DNA of 64,000 nt. Source: Nevskiaceae bacterium. Its GTDB lineage: Bacteria > Pseudomonadota > Gammaproteobacteria > Steroidobacterales > Steroidobacteraceae. How positions within the stretch are numbered: position 1 is the stretch's first letter; every line of letters begins with the position of its first letter. The DNA lies in assembly GCA_024234075.1 (NCBI GenBank), contig JACKOV010000006.1, positions 1 to 64,000 of the forward strand, written 5' to 3'. The notes below the pieces were generated by a model. It searched no databases. It had not been told where the DNA came from and saw nothing but the letters and a program-made list of their open reading frames with translations. The translations under genes were made by a program, and so were the position numbers. Positions 19,918 to 29,364 of the stretch are shown here, one piece after another.

Positions 19918-20891
19918 CGGCACTGCTGCAGATCGACATTGCCGCCGGAGATCACGATGCCGACGCGCTCGCCCGGCCGCCCGAGGCGGCCGTCGAGCAG
20001 CGCGGCGACGGCCACGGCGGACGACGGCTCGATCAGCAGCCGATAGTGCTGCAGCACCAGCCGCATCGCTGCGACGATCGCCGTTTCCTCGACCGTCAGC
20101 ACCTCGTCGACGCAGCGCTGCAGCAGCACGAAGTTCCGCCAGCCGATCGAGCTGCGCAACCCGTCGGCCAGCGTGGGCGGCGACCCCTCGAGCCGCTCGC
20201 GCCGCCCCGAACGGAGCGAGCGCGCCGCATCGTCGGCCAGCGCAGGTTCCACGCCCACGACCCGGCAACCCGGGCTCGCGCCGCGCGCCGCCAGCGCCGT
20301 ACCGCCGAGCAAGCCCCCGCCGCCGACCGGCACCGCCAGCACGGCGAGCTCCGGCACTTCGCACAGCAGTTCGAGCGCTGCCGTACCCTGGCCGGCAATC
20401 ACCCGTGCATCGTCGAAGGGATGGACCAGATGCGCCGGCTCGGCCGCGAGCCAGTCGGCCAGCGCCGCTTCGCGCGCCGCCAGCCCGGGTGGGCAGCGCC
20501 TGATACGTGCTCCCGCGGCGACCACCGCCGCGAGCTTGCTGGCCGTTGCATCCTCGGGAATCACCACGTGGCAGGCCAGGCCACGGGCCTGGGCGGCCAA
20601 GGCGAGCGCCGCCGCATGGTTGCCCGAGGAATGGGTCGCGACCGGCAGGCCCACCGCAGCGGCCGGCCGCTGCAGCACGGCATTCAGCGCACCACGGTAT
20701 TTGAAAGCCCCGCCGTGCTGCAGGTTCTCGCACTTGAGATAGACCCGACGCCCGCAAAGCGCGTCGAAGCTCGTCGAACGCACCACGGGCGTGCGTACCA
20801 GCCACGGCGCCAGGCGGTCGAGCGCCGCCACCACGGCCGCGAAATCCGGCACGTCGGACGCATCGGCCGTCTCCGGCCCGAAGCTGCTCAC
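19896..20891 (-). CDS. PLP-dependent threonine/serine dehydratase-like enzyme
   Basis: A fold-type II PLP enzyme of 331 residues. The Schiff-base lysine is Lys64 in GGAFKYRGA, the glycine-rich phosphate loop is PVGGGGLLGG, and SSGNHAAA is the substrate-carboxylate loop. There is no C-terminal ACT domain, so it resembles catabolic threonine dehydratase or serine racemase rather than biosynthetic IlvA. The exact substrate is unclear. The GTG start overlaps the orn stop (GTGA), placing it in an operon with oligoribonuclease. Its last 22 bases are antisense to the ppsA end. Confidence 0.8.
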
Positions 20892-21454
20892 GAGCGGCCC
20901 GGGCCCCGATATTCCGGCACGATCAGCCGTTCACGGTAGTGCTGCAGCTCCCGCACCGACTCGCGGATGTCGTCGAGCGCGAGATGCGTGCCGCTCTTGG
21001 CGAAGCCAGTGGCGACCGCAGGCGCCCAGCGCCGCGCCAGTTCCTTCAGCGTGCTGACGTCGAGATTGCGGTAGTGGAAGAAACGCTCGAGCTGCGGCAT
21101 CAGTCGCGCCAGGAAGCGGCGATCCTGGCAGATGCTGTTGCCGCACATCGGCGAGCGCCCGGGCTCGACGTGGCGCGCCAGGAACGCCAGCGTCTCGCGC
21201 TCGGCCTCGGCCGTGCTGCAACGGCTTGCGCGCACCCGTGTCAGCAGGCCGGACGAACCATGCTGGCGCTGATTCCAGTCGTCCATGCGTGCCAGCACAG
21301 TCTCGTCCTGATGGATCGCGATCACCGGTCCTTCGGCGACGAGCTCCAGCTCGCCGGTCGTGACCAGGGTAGCGATCTCGATGATCTCGTCGGACTCGGG
21401 GCTCAGCCCGGTCATCTCGAGATCGATCCAGATCAGATGGTCGGTGGTAGGCAT
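20888..21454 (-). CDS. orn: Oligoribonuclease
   Basis: This 188-residue DEDDh 3'-5' exonuclease degrades di- to pentaribonucleotides, including pGpG from cyclic-di-GMP turnover. The first acidic motif is WIDLEMTGL (Asp11, Glu13). MCGNSICQDRRFL and the terminal HLALDDIRESVRELQHYR supply the other acidic residues and the His. It is divergent from rsgA across 129 bases, a common gammaproteobacterial pairing. Confidence 0.93.
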   Translation of the reverse strand: MPTTDHLIWIDLEMTGLSPESDEIIEIATLVTTGELELVAEGPVIAIHQDETVLARMDDWNQRQHGSSGLLTRVRASRCSTAEAERETLAFLARHVEPGRSPMCGNSICQDRRFLARLMPQLERFFHYRNLDVSTLKELARRWAPAVATGFAKSGTHLALDDIRESVRELQHYRERLIVPEYRGPGRS

Positions 21455-21583
21455 GGCGAGCAGTCTACCAAAGCTCGGCCCCGCACTCGCCGGCGGCGGT
21501 GCGTTGCAGCATGGACAAGTTGCGCCCGCAGATCCTAGAGTTGCCGCGCCGCCATCCCGGGGGCCCGCCGCGCTGGAGTCCGT

Positions 21584-22507
21584 TTGGAAGCTCAGGTCAT
21601 CGCCGCCTACGGACGCCATCTTCGCGTCCGCGAGCCCACGGGCGCCGAGCACGACGCACGCCCCTTCGGGCGCAAGCTGGAGATCGTCTGCGGCGACGGC
21701 GTGCGCTGCGTATGGGACCCCTCGCACGGCGAACTGCATGCCGTCGAGGTGCTGCCGCGCCGCACCGCGCTCTACCGCTCGAACGCCCGCGGCGATGCGG
21801 AAATCGTGGTCGCCAACATCACGCTGCTCGCGGTGGTAATCGCCCCTCGCCCCGTGCCCGATCTGTTCGTCGTCGACCGCTACCTCTGCGCCGCAAGTTC
21901 GGCGGCCGTACGCGCCCTGCTGGTGCTCAACAAGCTGGACCTCGACGGCACCGCGGTGTTGCGCGAAGAACTGGCAGCATACGAACAGCTCGGCTACGAG
22001 GTGTTGCCGCTCGCCGCCCGCGAAGGACGCAACGTGTCGGCCCTCGCCGGCGCACTCGACGGACAAACCGGGGTGCTGCTGGGCCAGTCGGGCGTCGGCA
22101 AATCGTCGCTGGTGGCGCAGCTGGTGCCGGAACCGGCGCAAGCGATCCAGACCGGCGAACTGGTACGCGGCGCGGAAGGTCGGCACACCACCACCAGTTC
22201 TCGCCTCTACGATCTGCCCGACGGGGGGCAGCTGATCGATTCGCCGGGCGTCCGCGATTTCGCACCGGCAATCCAGACCCTGGACCCGCGCGGTCTCGGC
22301 TTCATCGAACTCGACACGCTCGCGGCGGACTGCCGCTTCGCCGACTGCCGTCATCTGTCCGAACCGGGCTGCGCAGTCCGGGCAGCCGCCGAGGACGGAC
22401 GGATGAACGCGCGACGCTACGAGAGCTACCGCCGCATGCGCCGGCTGTTCGACAGCCTGCGTGCCGCCCAGGGCCCGGGACGGCGCCTGCCGCGCCCCGC
22501 CGGCTGA
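21584..22507 (+). CDS. rsgA: Ribosome small-subunit GTPase RsgA
   Basis: A circularly permuted GTPase that acts late in 30S subunit maturation. An OB-fold N-terminus is followed by G4 (NKLD, 116-119), G1 (GQSGVGKS, 167-174) and G3 (DSPG, 219-222), the permuted order diagnostic of RsgA. The C-terminal zinc site is Cys250, Cys255, His257, Cys263. The start is a TTG supported by GGAG five bases upstream (21575-21578). It converges on recR with 34 bases between stops. Confidence 0.92.
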   Translation: MEAQVIAAYGRHLRVREPTGAEHDARPFGRKLEIVCGDGVRCVWDPSHGELHAVEVLPRRTALYRSNARGDAEIVVANITLLAVVIAPRPVPDLFVVDRYLCAASSAAVRALLVLNKLDLDGTAVLREELAAYEQLGYEVLPLAAREGRNVSALAGALDGQTGVLLGQSGVGKSSLVAQLVPEPAQAIQTGELVRGAEGRHTTTSSRLYDLPDGGQLIDSPGVRDFAPAIQTLDPRGLGFIELDTLAADCRFADCRHLSEPGCAVRAAAEDGRMNARRYESYRRMRRLFDSLRAAQGPGRRLPRPAG

Positions 22508-22541
22508 GCTTCACCCGGCAGCGAGGCGACGGCCCGCGGAT

Positions 22542-23141
22542 TCAGCTGAGCGACTGACGGCCGGCGAGCGCATGCGCCAGCGTGCCGCCATCGATGTACT
22601 CCAACTCGCCGCCGATCGGCACACCATGGGCGATGCGGGTGGCGCGCACGCCACCGGCCCGTGCCAGTTCGGACAGGAAATGAGCTGTCGCTTCGCCTTC
22701 GACGGTGGGATTGGTGGCGAGGATCAGTTCCTGGACCTCACCGGCGGCCAGCAGCGATTCCAGCTCGCGTACACCGAGCTGCTCGGGACCGATGCCGTCG
22801 AGCGGCGACAGATGTCCCATCAGCACGAAATATCGGCCACGGAAGCCGCCGGACTGTTCGATCGCCACCACGTCGGCCGGCGATTCGACCACGCAGATCA
22901 ATGCCGCATCGCGCTGGCTGGAGGCGCAGATCGAACACAGCTCGCCTTCGGTGAACATGCGGCAGCGCGCACACCGGCCGACCGACTGCAGCGCCGTATG
23001 CAGTGCCGTGGCGAGCGTGCCCGCACCTGCCCGTCCGTCCTGCAGCAGGTGGAAGGCCATGCGCTGCGCGGTCTTCGGACCAACGCCCGGGAGCGTCCGC
23101 AGCGCATCGATCAGCTGCGCGAGTGCCGGAGTGAGTTTCAC
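22542..23141 (-). CDS. recR: Recombination protein RecR
   Basis: The 199-residue protein works with RecF and RecO to load RecA at gaps. It has a helix-hairpin-helix (LRTLPGVGPKTAQRMAF, about 12-28), a C4 zinc finger (CARCRMFTEGELCSIC, about 57-72) and a Toprim domain (LICVVESPADV). It is the last gene of the ffs-dnaX-ybaB-recR arrangement, 22 bases after ybaB. Confidence 0.95.
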   Translation of the reverse strand: MKLTPALAQLIDALRTLPGVGPKTAQRMAFHLLQDGRAGAGTLATALHTALQSVGRCARCRMFTEGELCSICASSQRDAALICVVESPADVVAIEQSGGFRGRYFVLMGHLSPLDGIGPEQLGVRELESLLAAGEVQELILATNPTVEGEATAHFLSELARAGGVRATRIAHGVPIGGELEYIDGGTLAHALAGRQSLS

Positions 23142-23163
23142 GGAAACGGGGGTCGAGCAGCGA

Positions 23164-23484
23164 TCAGAACGGCAGTTTCATTCCCGGCGGCAGACGCATG
23201 CCGGCCATGGCGCCCGACATTTTCTGCTGGGTCGCGGTTTCGAGCTTGCGCACCGCGTCGTTGCAGGCCGCGGCAATCAGGTCCTCGAGCATTTCGCGAT
23301 CGTCGCCGAACACCGCCGGCTCGATCTGCACCCGCCGGACCTCGTGGCGACCGGTCATGGTGACCTTGACCATGCCACCGCCGGACTCGCCGACCACTTC
23401 CAGCGCTGCAATCTCCTCTTGCGCCTTCTGCATGTTGCGTTGCAGGGCCTCGGCCTGCTTCATCATGTTCCCGAAATTCGCCAT
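23164..23484 (-). CDS. ybaB: YbaB/EbfC nucleoid-associated protein
   Basis: A 106-residue DNA-binding protein that forms dimers on the nucleoid. The N-terminal helix MANFGNMMKQAEALQRNM, the GGGMVKVTMTGRHEV strand and the C-terminal GMRLPPGMKLPF are typical. It lies between dnaX and recR with 29 and 22 base gaps, as in most Gammaproteobacteria. Confidence 0.94.
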   Translation of the reverse strand: MANFGNMMKQAEALQRNMQKAQEEIAALEVVGESGGGMVKVTMTGRHEVRRVQIEPAVFGDDREMLEDLIAAACNDAVRKLETATQQKMSGAMAGMRLPPGMKLPF

Positions 23485-23513
23485 CGTCAGTCCTCTGGGT
23501 TGAAGTGTGGGCG

Positions 23514-25160
23514 TCAGCGATGCGGCCGGACCGTATCCGGCTGCAGCGTGGCACCGAAGCGCTCTCTCAATGCACGCACCGTCGGGTCGGCCTCGAGAGA
23601 CTCGCGGGCCACCAGCAATTGTTCCTGCGCCTGCCGTTGTTCGAGTCGCGCCGGCGTCTCGACCGACGGCTCGCCGATCTCGACCTCCAGCCGGATCGGC
23701 TCGCCGAGATGGCGGCCGAGTCCCTGCGCCAGACGCTCCACCGCAGCCGGAGTACGCAGGAGATGGTTCCTGGGATCGAGTACCAGTCGCACCAGCGCCC
23801 CTTCGCGGGAGTGGAACGCGCAATGCGCCGCGAGCTGGCGGGCCACCCCACCGAGTTCCAGCGCGGCCAGCACCTCGGCCCAGTTGCCCTGCCCGAGTCC
23901 GGCACTGTTGCCAGCAGCCGTGGTCGTGGCCGGTGATACCGACGTAGACCGTGTCTCGCCACCGTCGTCGGCACTCGCAGCGCCCGGATCGCGCAGCGCT
24001 GCCGCACCCCGATCGTGTGGCGCCGGCCGGCCGGCCCGCGGCGTGCCGGCCGCCGATGCCGCGACAGGCGCAGCACCGCCGGGCCGGAACAGCAGCATGC
24101 GCAGCAGGGTCATCTCGAACCCGGTCCGCGGATCCGGCGCCCATTGCAGATCGCGGCGACCGAGGATCGCGGTCTGGTAGTGCAACTGCACATCTTCCGG
24201 AGACAAACGCATCGCCAGCGCCGCGAGCCGCTCGGCATCGTGCAGTTCGTCGCCCTGGTAGTCCGGCACCGCCTGCTTCAGCGCAATCCGCGCCAGCAGT
24301 GCCGCGACCGCATCGAGCAACTGACCGTGGTCGGGCGACCATTGTTCCAGCGACTGCAGGTACTCGAGTAGTACCGCGGCATCGCCGTCGGCCAGCAATT
24401 CGACCAGCCTGGCCACCTGCTGGCGGTCGATCGTGCCGAGCATCGCGCGGGCCGCCGCTTCCTCGACCTTGCCGCTGCCGAAGGCGATCAGCTGATCGAG
24501 CAGCGACAAGCCGTCGCGCATGCTGCCGTCGGCAGCGATCGCGACCAGGCGAACGGCTGCGGCGTCGAACGCCACGCCCTCCGCCGCGAGGATGTGTTTC
24601 AGCCGCTCGGCGATCAGCGCCACCGGCAACCGCTGCAGATTGAACTGCAGGCAGCGCGACAGCACCGTCACCGGCAGTCGCTGCGGATCGGTGGTCGCGA
24701 GCAGGAACTTGACGTGCGGTGGCGGCTCCTCGAGCGTCTTCAGCAGCGCATTGAACGAATGCGCCGAGAGCATGTGCACCTCGTCGATCAGGTATACCTT
24801 GTAGCGCCCACGACTCGGCGCGTACTGCACGTTGTCGAGCAGTTCGCGGGTATCGTCGACCTTGGTGCGCGAGGCCGCATCGACTTCGATCAGGTCGATG
24901 AAACGGCCTTCGTCGATTTCACGACAGGCGGCGCAGCTTCCGCAGGGCGTCGCCGTCGGGCCGGTCTCGCAATTGAGGCATTTGGCCAGGATCCGCGCGA
25001 TCGTCGTCTTGCCGACTCCGCGGGTGCCGGTGAACAGGAAGGCATGATGGACCCGACCGGAGGTCAACGCATTGCTCAGCGCCCGCAGCACGTGCTCCTG
25101 GCCCGTGAGTTCGCCGAAGTTCTTCGGGCGCCATTTGCGGGCGAGTGCGGTGTAGCTCAT
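23514..25160 (-). CDS. dnaX: DNA polymerase III subunit tau/gamma
   Basis: The 548-residue clamp-loader ATPase has Walker A GTRGVGKTT (Lys51), zinc-binding cysteines at 64, 73, 76 and 79, Walker B LIDEVHML and the SRC motif (LSRCLQF). The C-terminal tau region is Ala- and Pro-rich near 365-430, then a polymerase-binding domain. I see no A-rich slippery site, so a programmed gamma frameshift like that of E. coli is not evident. It lies 25 bases downstream of the SRP RNA gene. Confidence 0.94.
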   Translation of the reverse strand: MSYTALARKWRPKNFGELTGQEHVLRALSNALTSGRVHHAFLFTGTRGVGKTTIARILAKCLNCETGPTATPCGSCAACREIDEGRFIDLIEVDAASRTKVDDTRELLDNVQYAPSRGRYKVYLIDEVHMLSAHSFNALLKTLEEPPPHVKFLLATTDPQRLPVTVLSRCLQFNLQRLPVALIAERLKHILAAEGVAFDAAAVRLVAIAADGSMRDGLSLLDQLIAFGSGKVEEAAARAMLGTIDRQQVARLVELLADGDAAVLLEYLQSLEQWSPDHGQLLDAVAALLARIALKQAVPDYQGDELHDAERLAALAMRLSPEDVQLHYQTAILGRRDLQWAPDPRTGFEMTLLRMLLFRPGGAAPVAASAAGTPRAGRPAPHDRGAAALRDPGAASADDGGETRSTSVSPATTTAAGNSAGLGQGNWAEVLAALELGGVARQLAAHCAFHSREGALVRLVLDPRNHLLRTPAAVERLAQGLGRHLGEPIRLEVEIGEPSVETPARLEQRQAQEQLLVARESLEADPTVRALRERFGATLQPDTVRPHR

Positions 25161-25184
25161 CGACAGACAGTCCGGTCAAAGGGA

Positions 25185-25297
<113 letters not shown>

Positions 25298-25314
25298 ATA
25301 GACGGCGGGCTGGA

Positions 25315-25320
25315 ACTATA
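25315..25320 (-). promoter_or_regulatory. Candidate -10 box for ffs
   Basis: TATAGT on the minus strand lies 18 to 23 bases before the mature ffs 5' end, overlapping the ackA stop region. It would start a transcript with a short leader, as expected for a precursor trimmed by RNase P. No good -35 element is visible. Confidence 0.35.
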
Positions 25321-26467
25321 CCCGATCCGCCTCGTCCCGGGAGCCTCCGGACAGCAGCGTGGCAACTTCCAGGGCAATCTCCCGCTCCTCGTCGGCCGCG
25401 ACCACCAGCAGCTGTACCACCGATACGGGCGTCGAAATACGGGCCACCGGCGCCTGATGACTGACATTCGCGGACCGATTGGCATCGGGATCGAATTGCG
25501 CACCGATCCAGCCGAGGCCTCGGCAGGTGAGTTCGCGCAGCAGCGTCGCATGTTCGCCGATGCCGCCACTGAAGGCGATGGCATCGACGCCCTCCATCGA
25601 GGCGCACATCGCACCGAGGTAGCGCCGCAGGCGATGGACGTAAACCTCGAGGGCCGCCAGCGCCCGCGCCTCGCCAGCGCGCGCACGCCGCTCGATCTCG
25701 GCCATATCGGTGGTCCCGGCAAGCGCCAGCAGGCCGCTGTGCCGCTGCAGCAGCACATCCAGCTCGTCGGGATCGGGAATCGCACGCGCCAGCTGCAGCA
25801 CGATCCCCGGATCCAGGTCGCCCGCACGGGTTCCCATCACCAGGCCCTCAAGCGGCGTCATGCCCATGCTGGTATCGACGCATCGGCCATGCGCGATCGC
25901 CGCGACACTCGCGCCGGCACCCAGATGGCAGCTCACCAGACGCGAGGTGCACGGCGCCATCCCGAGCGTCGCGGCACAACGCCGCATCACCTGCGCGTGG
26001 TTGATGCCGTGAAAGCCGAGGCGTCGCAGACCGAGCCGCGCGACCCACTCATCGGGCAATGCGTAGCGGGATGCCGCCGGCGGCAGGGTCGCGTGGAATG
26101 CAGTATCGAACACCGCCACCTGCGGCACCATTGGGAATCGCGCCCGCATCGCGCGCAGCGCCGCAAGCCCCGGCGGATTGTGCAGCGGTGCGAGCGGCAC
26201 ACTGGCCGCGATCGCCGCTTCGACCGCATCGTCGACCCGCACCGGACGCAGCAGTTGCGCGCCGTGGACGATCCGGTGGCCGATCGCATCGAGGCGGGAC
26301 AGGCCGCCCGGCACAGCGACCTCGATCTGCCGCAGGACCGAGGCAAGCGCAGCCGCAGGTTCAGCCACCTCTCTCGCCACCGCGTCGGCCAAGCGCCGAT
26401 CCGCAGCCACATCGAGCAGCGCCGCCTTCAGCGACGAGCTGCCGGCGTTGAGCACCAGCACCCGCAT
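25316..26467 (-). CDS. ackA: Acetate kinase
   Basis: The 383-residue enzyme interconverts acetyl phosphate plus ADP with acetate plus ATP. The N-terminal NAGSSSLK, the central FDTAFHATLP and CHLGAGASVAAI, and GTRAGDLDPG are family signatures. It starts three bases after the phosphoketolase stop. The pair therefore cleaves sugar phosphates to acetyl phosphate and harvests ATP. No phosphotransacetylase gene is adjacent. Confidence 0.94.
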   Translation of the reverse strand: MRVLVLNAGSSSLKAALLDVAADRRLADAVAREVAEPAAALASVLRQIEVAVPGGLSRLDAIGHRIVHGAQLLRPVRVDDAVEAAIAASVPLAPLHNPPGLAALRAMRARFPMVPQVAVFDTAFHATLPPAASRYALPDEWVARLGLRRLGFHGINHAQVMRRCAATLGMAPCTSRLVSCHLGAGASVAAIAHGRCVDTSMGMTPLEGLVMGTRAGDLDPGIVLQLARAIPDPDELDVLLQRHSGLLALAGTTDMAEIERRARAGEARALAALEVYVHRLRRYLGAMCASMEGVDAIAFSGGIGEHATLLRELTCRGLGWIGAQFDPDANRSANVSHQAPVARISTPVSVVQLLVVAADEEREIALEVATLLSGGSRDEADRV

Positions 26468-26470
26468 GAC

Positions 26471-28831
26471 TCAATCGCTACGCCAACGCCAGTCACGCAC
26501 CTCAGGCATATCCTCGCCGTGCTCGACGATATAGCGGTGATGCTCCAGCAGGCGGTCGCGCATGAGCTGCTTCAGGCCCGCGGCACGATAGCCCAGCGAG
26601 GGCACACGGTCGATCACATCGATGACCAGATGATAGCGATCGAGATCATTGAGCACGACCATGTCGAACGGTGTTGTGGTCGTCCCCTCTTCCTTGTAGC
26701 CGCGCACATGCAGGTTGTCGTGATTGCGGCGCCGATAGGTGAGCCGATGAATGAGCCAGGGATAGCCGTGGTAGGCGAAGATCACCGGCCGGTCGGTCGT
26801 GAACAAGCCATCGAACGCCGCATCGGACAGGCCGTGCGGATGCTCCTCACGCGGCTGCAGTGTCATCAGGTCGACGATGTTGACCACTCGGACCGCGAGT
26901 TCCGGCAGATGCTCGCGCAGGATCTGGGCCGCCGCCAGCGTCTCGAGCGTCGGCACGTCGCCTGCGCAGGCGAGCACCACGTCCGGCTCGCCGCCACGAT
27001 CGGTGCCGGCCCATTGCCAGATACCGATACCGGCGCTGCAGTGACGCCAGGCCGCATCGAAATCCAGCCACTGGGGTGCCGACTGCTTGCCAGCGATAAT
27101 CACGTTGACGAGGTTGCGGCTGCGCAGACAGGTTCCGGCCACGTGCAGCAGGCAATTCGCATCCGGCGGCAGGTATACACGGATCACGTCGGCTTTCTTG
27201 TTGACGACGTGATCGATGAAGCCGGGATCCTGGTGGGAGAAACCGTTGTGGTCCTGCCGCCAGACATGCGAGGTCAACAGGTAATTCAAGGAAGCGATCG
27301 GCTGCCGCCACGGCACTTCGGCACTGGACTTCAGCCACTTGGCATGCTGGTTGAACATCGAGTCGACGATGTGGATGAAGGCCTCATAGCAGGAGAAGAA
27401 GCCGTGCCGGCCGGTCAGCAGGTAACCCTCCAGCCAACCTTGGCACGTGTGCTCGGACAGGATCTCGAGCACCCGTCCGTCGCGTGCCAGATCGACGTCC
27501 TGGGTCTCGATCGGCCCCATCCAGGCGCGTGGCGTGGCGCGAAACACCTCGCCGAGGCGGTTCGAGGCCGTTTCGTCCGGGCCGACCAGACGAAAATTGC
27601 GGCGATCAGCGTTGGCCTGGAACACCGCCGCGAAATAGCGACCCAGTGGTCGCGTGGACTCAGCCTGTACGCCACCCGGTGATTCGACCGCGACCGCGAA
27701 CTGGCGCGCCTCCGGCAGCCGCAGCGCATGCAACAACCGTCCTCCGTTCGACCAGGGCGTCATTCCCAGGCGCAGATCGCCCTGCGGTGCCAAGGCAGCA
27801 ATCCGCGGCAGCGGACGACCGGTGGCATCGAACAGCTCCTCGGGACGGTAGCTGCGCAGCCAGCGCTCGAGCAGTTCGAGATGGCCAGGTCGGGTGGCCA
27901 GGTCGCCCAGCGGCACCTGGTGCGAACGCCAGTGCCCCTCAACCAACCGCCCATCGACCTCGTGGGGGCCAGTCCAGCCTTTGGGCGTGCGCAGCACGAT
28001 CATCGGCCAGCGCGGCACGGCAGCCATGCCATTGTCTGTCTGGCCGCGCGCCCGCGCCTGAATGGCGGCGATCATGTCCAGCGCGCGATCCAGCGTGCGT
28101 GCCATGAGCGGATGCAGCTGCCGCGGATCCTCACCGCCGACGAACAGCGGCTCGTAGCCGTAGCCACGCAGCAGCTCGCCGAGCTGCGCTTCAGGCATGC
28201 GTGCAAGCACGGTCGGATTGGCAATCTTCCAGCCGTTCAGATGCAATACCGGCAACACGCACCCATCGCGCGCCGGATCGAGGAAGAAGTTCGAGTGCCA
28301 GGCCGCTGCCAACGGCCCAGTCTCGGCCTCGCCGTCGCCAATCACGCAGCAGACGACCAGATCTGGATTGTCGAAAGCTGCACCATAGGCATGCGACAGC
28401 GAATAACCGAGCTCCCCACCCTCGTGGATCGAACCAGGTGTCTCCGGCGCCGCATGGCTCGGCACGCCACCGGGGAAGGAGAATTGCCGGAACAGCAAGC
28501 GCATGCCCTCGGCATCCTGCGTGACTTCCGGCCAGAGTTCGCTGTAGCTGCCCTCCAGCCAGGTGCTGGCCACCAGGGCCGGCCCGCCATGACCAGGCCC
28601 CGTGACCAGCAACATCGCCTGGCCGCGCGCGCGAATCACCCGGTTCAGGTGCGCATAAACAAAAGTCAGACCGGGCGTGGTGCCCCAGTGGCCAAGCAGG
28701 CGTGGCTTCACGTGCCCAAGCTTCAGCGGCTCGCGCAGCAACGGGTTGTCGAGCAGATAGATCTGCCCGACACTCAAATAGTTGGCTGCCCGCCACCAGG
28801 CATCCAGGTCGTCGAATTCGCTCATCGTCAT
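26471..28831 (-). CDS. xfp: Xylulose-5-phosphate/fructose-6-phosphate phosphoketolase
   Basis: This 786-residue thiamine-diphosphate enzyme splits xylulose-5-P (and often fructose-6-P) with phosphate to acetyl phosphate plus a triose or tetrose phosphate. Signatures are GHWGTTPGL, GPGHGGPA, SHAYGAAFDNP and the ThDP-binding VIGDGEAETG. Length is standard. The ATG at 28831 has GGAGG just upstream; an ATG at 28825 is the alternative. It forms an operon with ackA. A lipoprotein gene lies 36 bases upstream on the same strand. Confidence 0.94.
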   Translation of the reverse strand: MTMSEFDDLDAWWRAANYLSVGQIYLLDNPLLREPLKLGHVKPRLLGHWGTTPGLTFVYAHLNRVIRARGQAMLLVTGPGHGGPALVASTWLEGSYSELWPEVTQDAEGMRLLFRQFSFPGGVPSHAAPETPGSIHEGGELGYSLSHAYGAAFDNPDLVVCCVIGDGEAETGPLAAAWHSNFFLDPARDGCVLPVLHLNGWKIANPTVLARMPEAQLGELLRGYGYEPLFVGGEDPRQLHPLMARTLDRALDMIAAIQARARGQTDNGMAAVPRWPMIVLRTPKGWTGPHEVDGRLVEGHWRSHQVPLGDLATRPGHLELLERWLRSYRPEELFDATGRPLPRIAALAPQGDLRLGMTPWSNGGRLLHALRLPEARQFAVAVESPGGVQAESTRPLGRYFAAVFQANADRRNFRLVGPDETASNRLGEVFRATPRAWMGPIETQDVDLARDGRVLEILSEHTCQGWLEGYLLTGRHGFFSCYEAFIHIVDSMFNQHAKWLKSSAEVPWRQPIASLNYLLTSHVWRQDHNGFSHQDPGFIDHVVNKKADVIRVYLPPDANCLLHVAGTCLRSRNLVNVIIAGKQSAPQWLDFDAAWRHCSAGIGIWQWAGTDRGGEPDVVLACAGDVPTLETLAAAQILREHLPELAVRVVNIVDLMTLQPREEHPHGLSDAAFDGLFTTDRPVIFAYHGYPWLIHRLTYRRRNHDNLHVRGYKEEGTTTTPFDMVVLNDLDRYHLVIDVIDRVPSLGYRAAGLKQLMRDRLLEHHRYIVEHGEDMPEVRDWRWRSD

Positions 28832-28867
28832 CGGGCCTCCGGCATCCTCACCGGACCGATCTCGCCG

Positions 28868-29320
28868 TCAGTCAGAGCAGTTCGCGGCAATCCAGTTCTC
28901 GGCTGCCACGATTTCATTCGCCAACTCGTCGAGATCGGCCTCGAGATTGGTGGATTGCGCCTGCAGCTGCCGTCGTGTGTCGGCGGCGTGGGTACGCGCC
29001 TCGGCGCACTGAGTCAGATGCTCCGCCCGCATGGCATGCAGGTCGCGCGCCAACGAGGAGCGGGCTTGCGCGCACTCCGCCGCCGAGATGTCGGGCCGGC
29101 ACGGCAGATCGGCCACCGCCGCATCCACCTCAGCGTGGGTCGGAAGCGGCTCGGCAGTCGATGCAGACGGCGGCGGCAAAGCCGCCGGATCGATTCCGGA
29201 GGCCGCCGCCTCGATGTCGACCTTCCGGTCGTGCGCGCTGCGATCAATCCCACCATCACAGGCGACGAGCGGGATCGACAGCAGCAACAGGCCACAGAGG
29301 CACTTGCCAGCGGAAATCAC
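28868..29320 (-). CDS. Putative lipoprotein with coiled-coil C-terminus
   Basis: I do not recognise a family. The 150-residue product begins with a lipoprotein signal (GLLLLSIPLVAC, then DGG), giving a lipid-modified Cys near residue 20. A Pro/Ala-rich linker and a Glu/Ala/Gln-rich helical region with several cysteines follow. It probably starts at the GTG at 29320, with GGAA just upstream. The frame is open further upstream but lacks a convincing start. It precedes the phosphoketolase gene. Confidence 0.55.
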   Translation of the reverse strand: MISAGKCLCGLLLLSIPLVACDGGIDRSAHDRKVDIEAAASGIDPAALPPPSASTAEPLPTHAEVDAAVADLPCRPDISAAECAQARSSLARDLHAMRAEHLTQCAEARTHAADTRRQLQAQSTNLEADLDELANEIVAAENWIAANCSD

Positions 29321-29364
29321 TCCTTTCCGGCAATGCCTCACCACGGGCGGGCTCGCAGCCCGCT

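Noticed and set aside
23514..25160. Programmed frameshift producing the gamma subunit in dnaX
   Set aside because: No slippery A-rich heptamer with a downstream hairpin was found in the frame.
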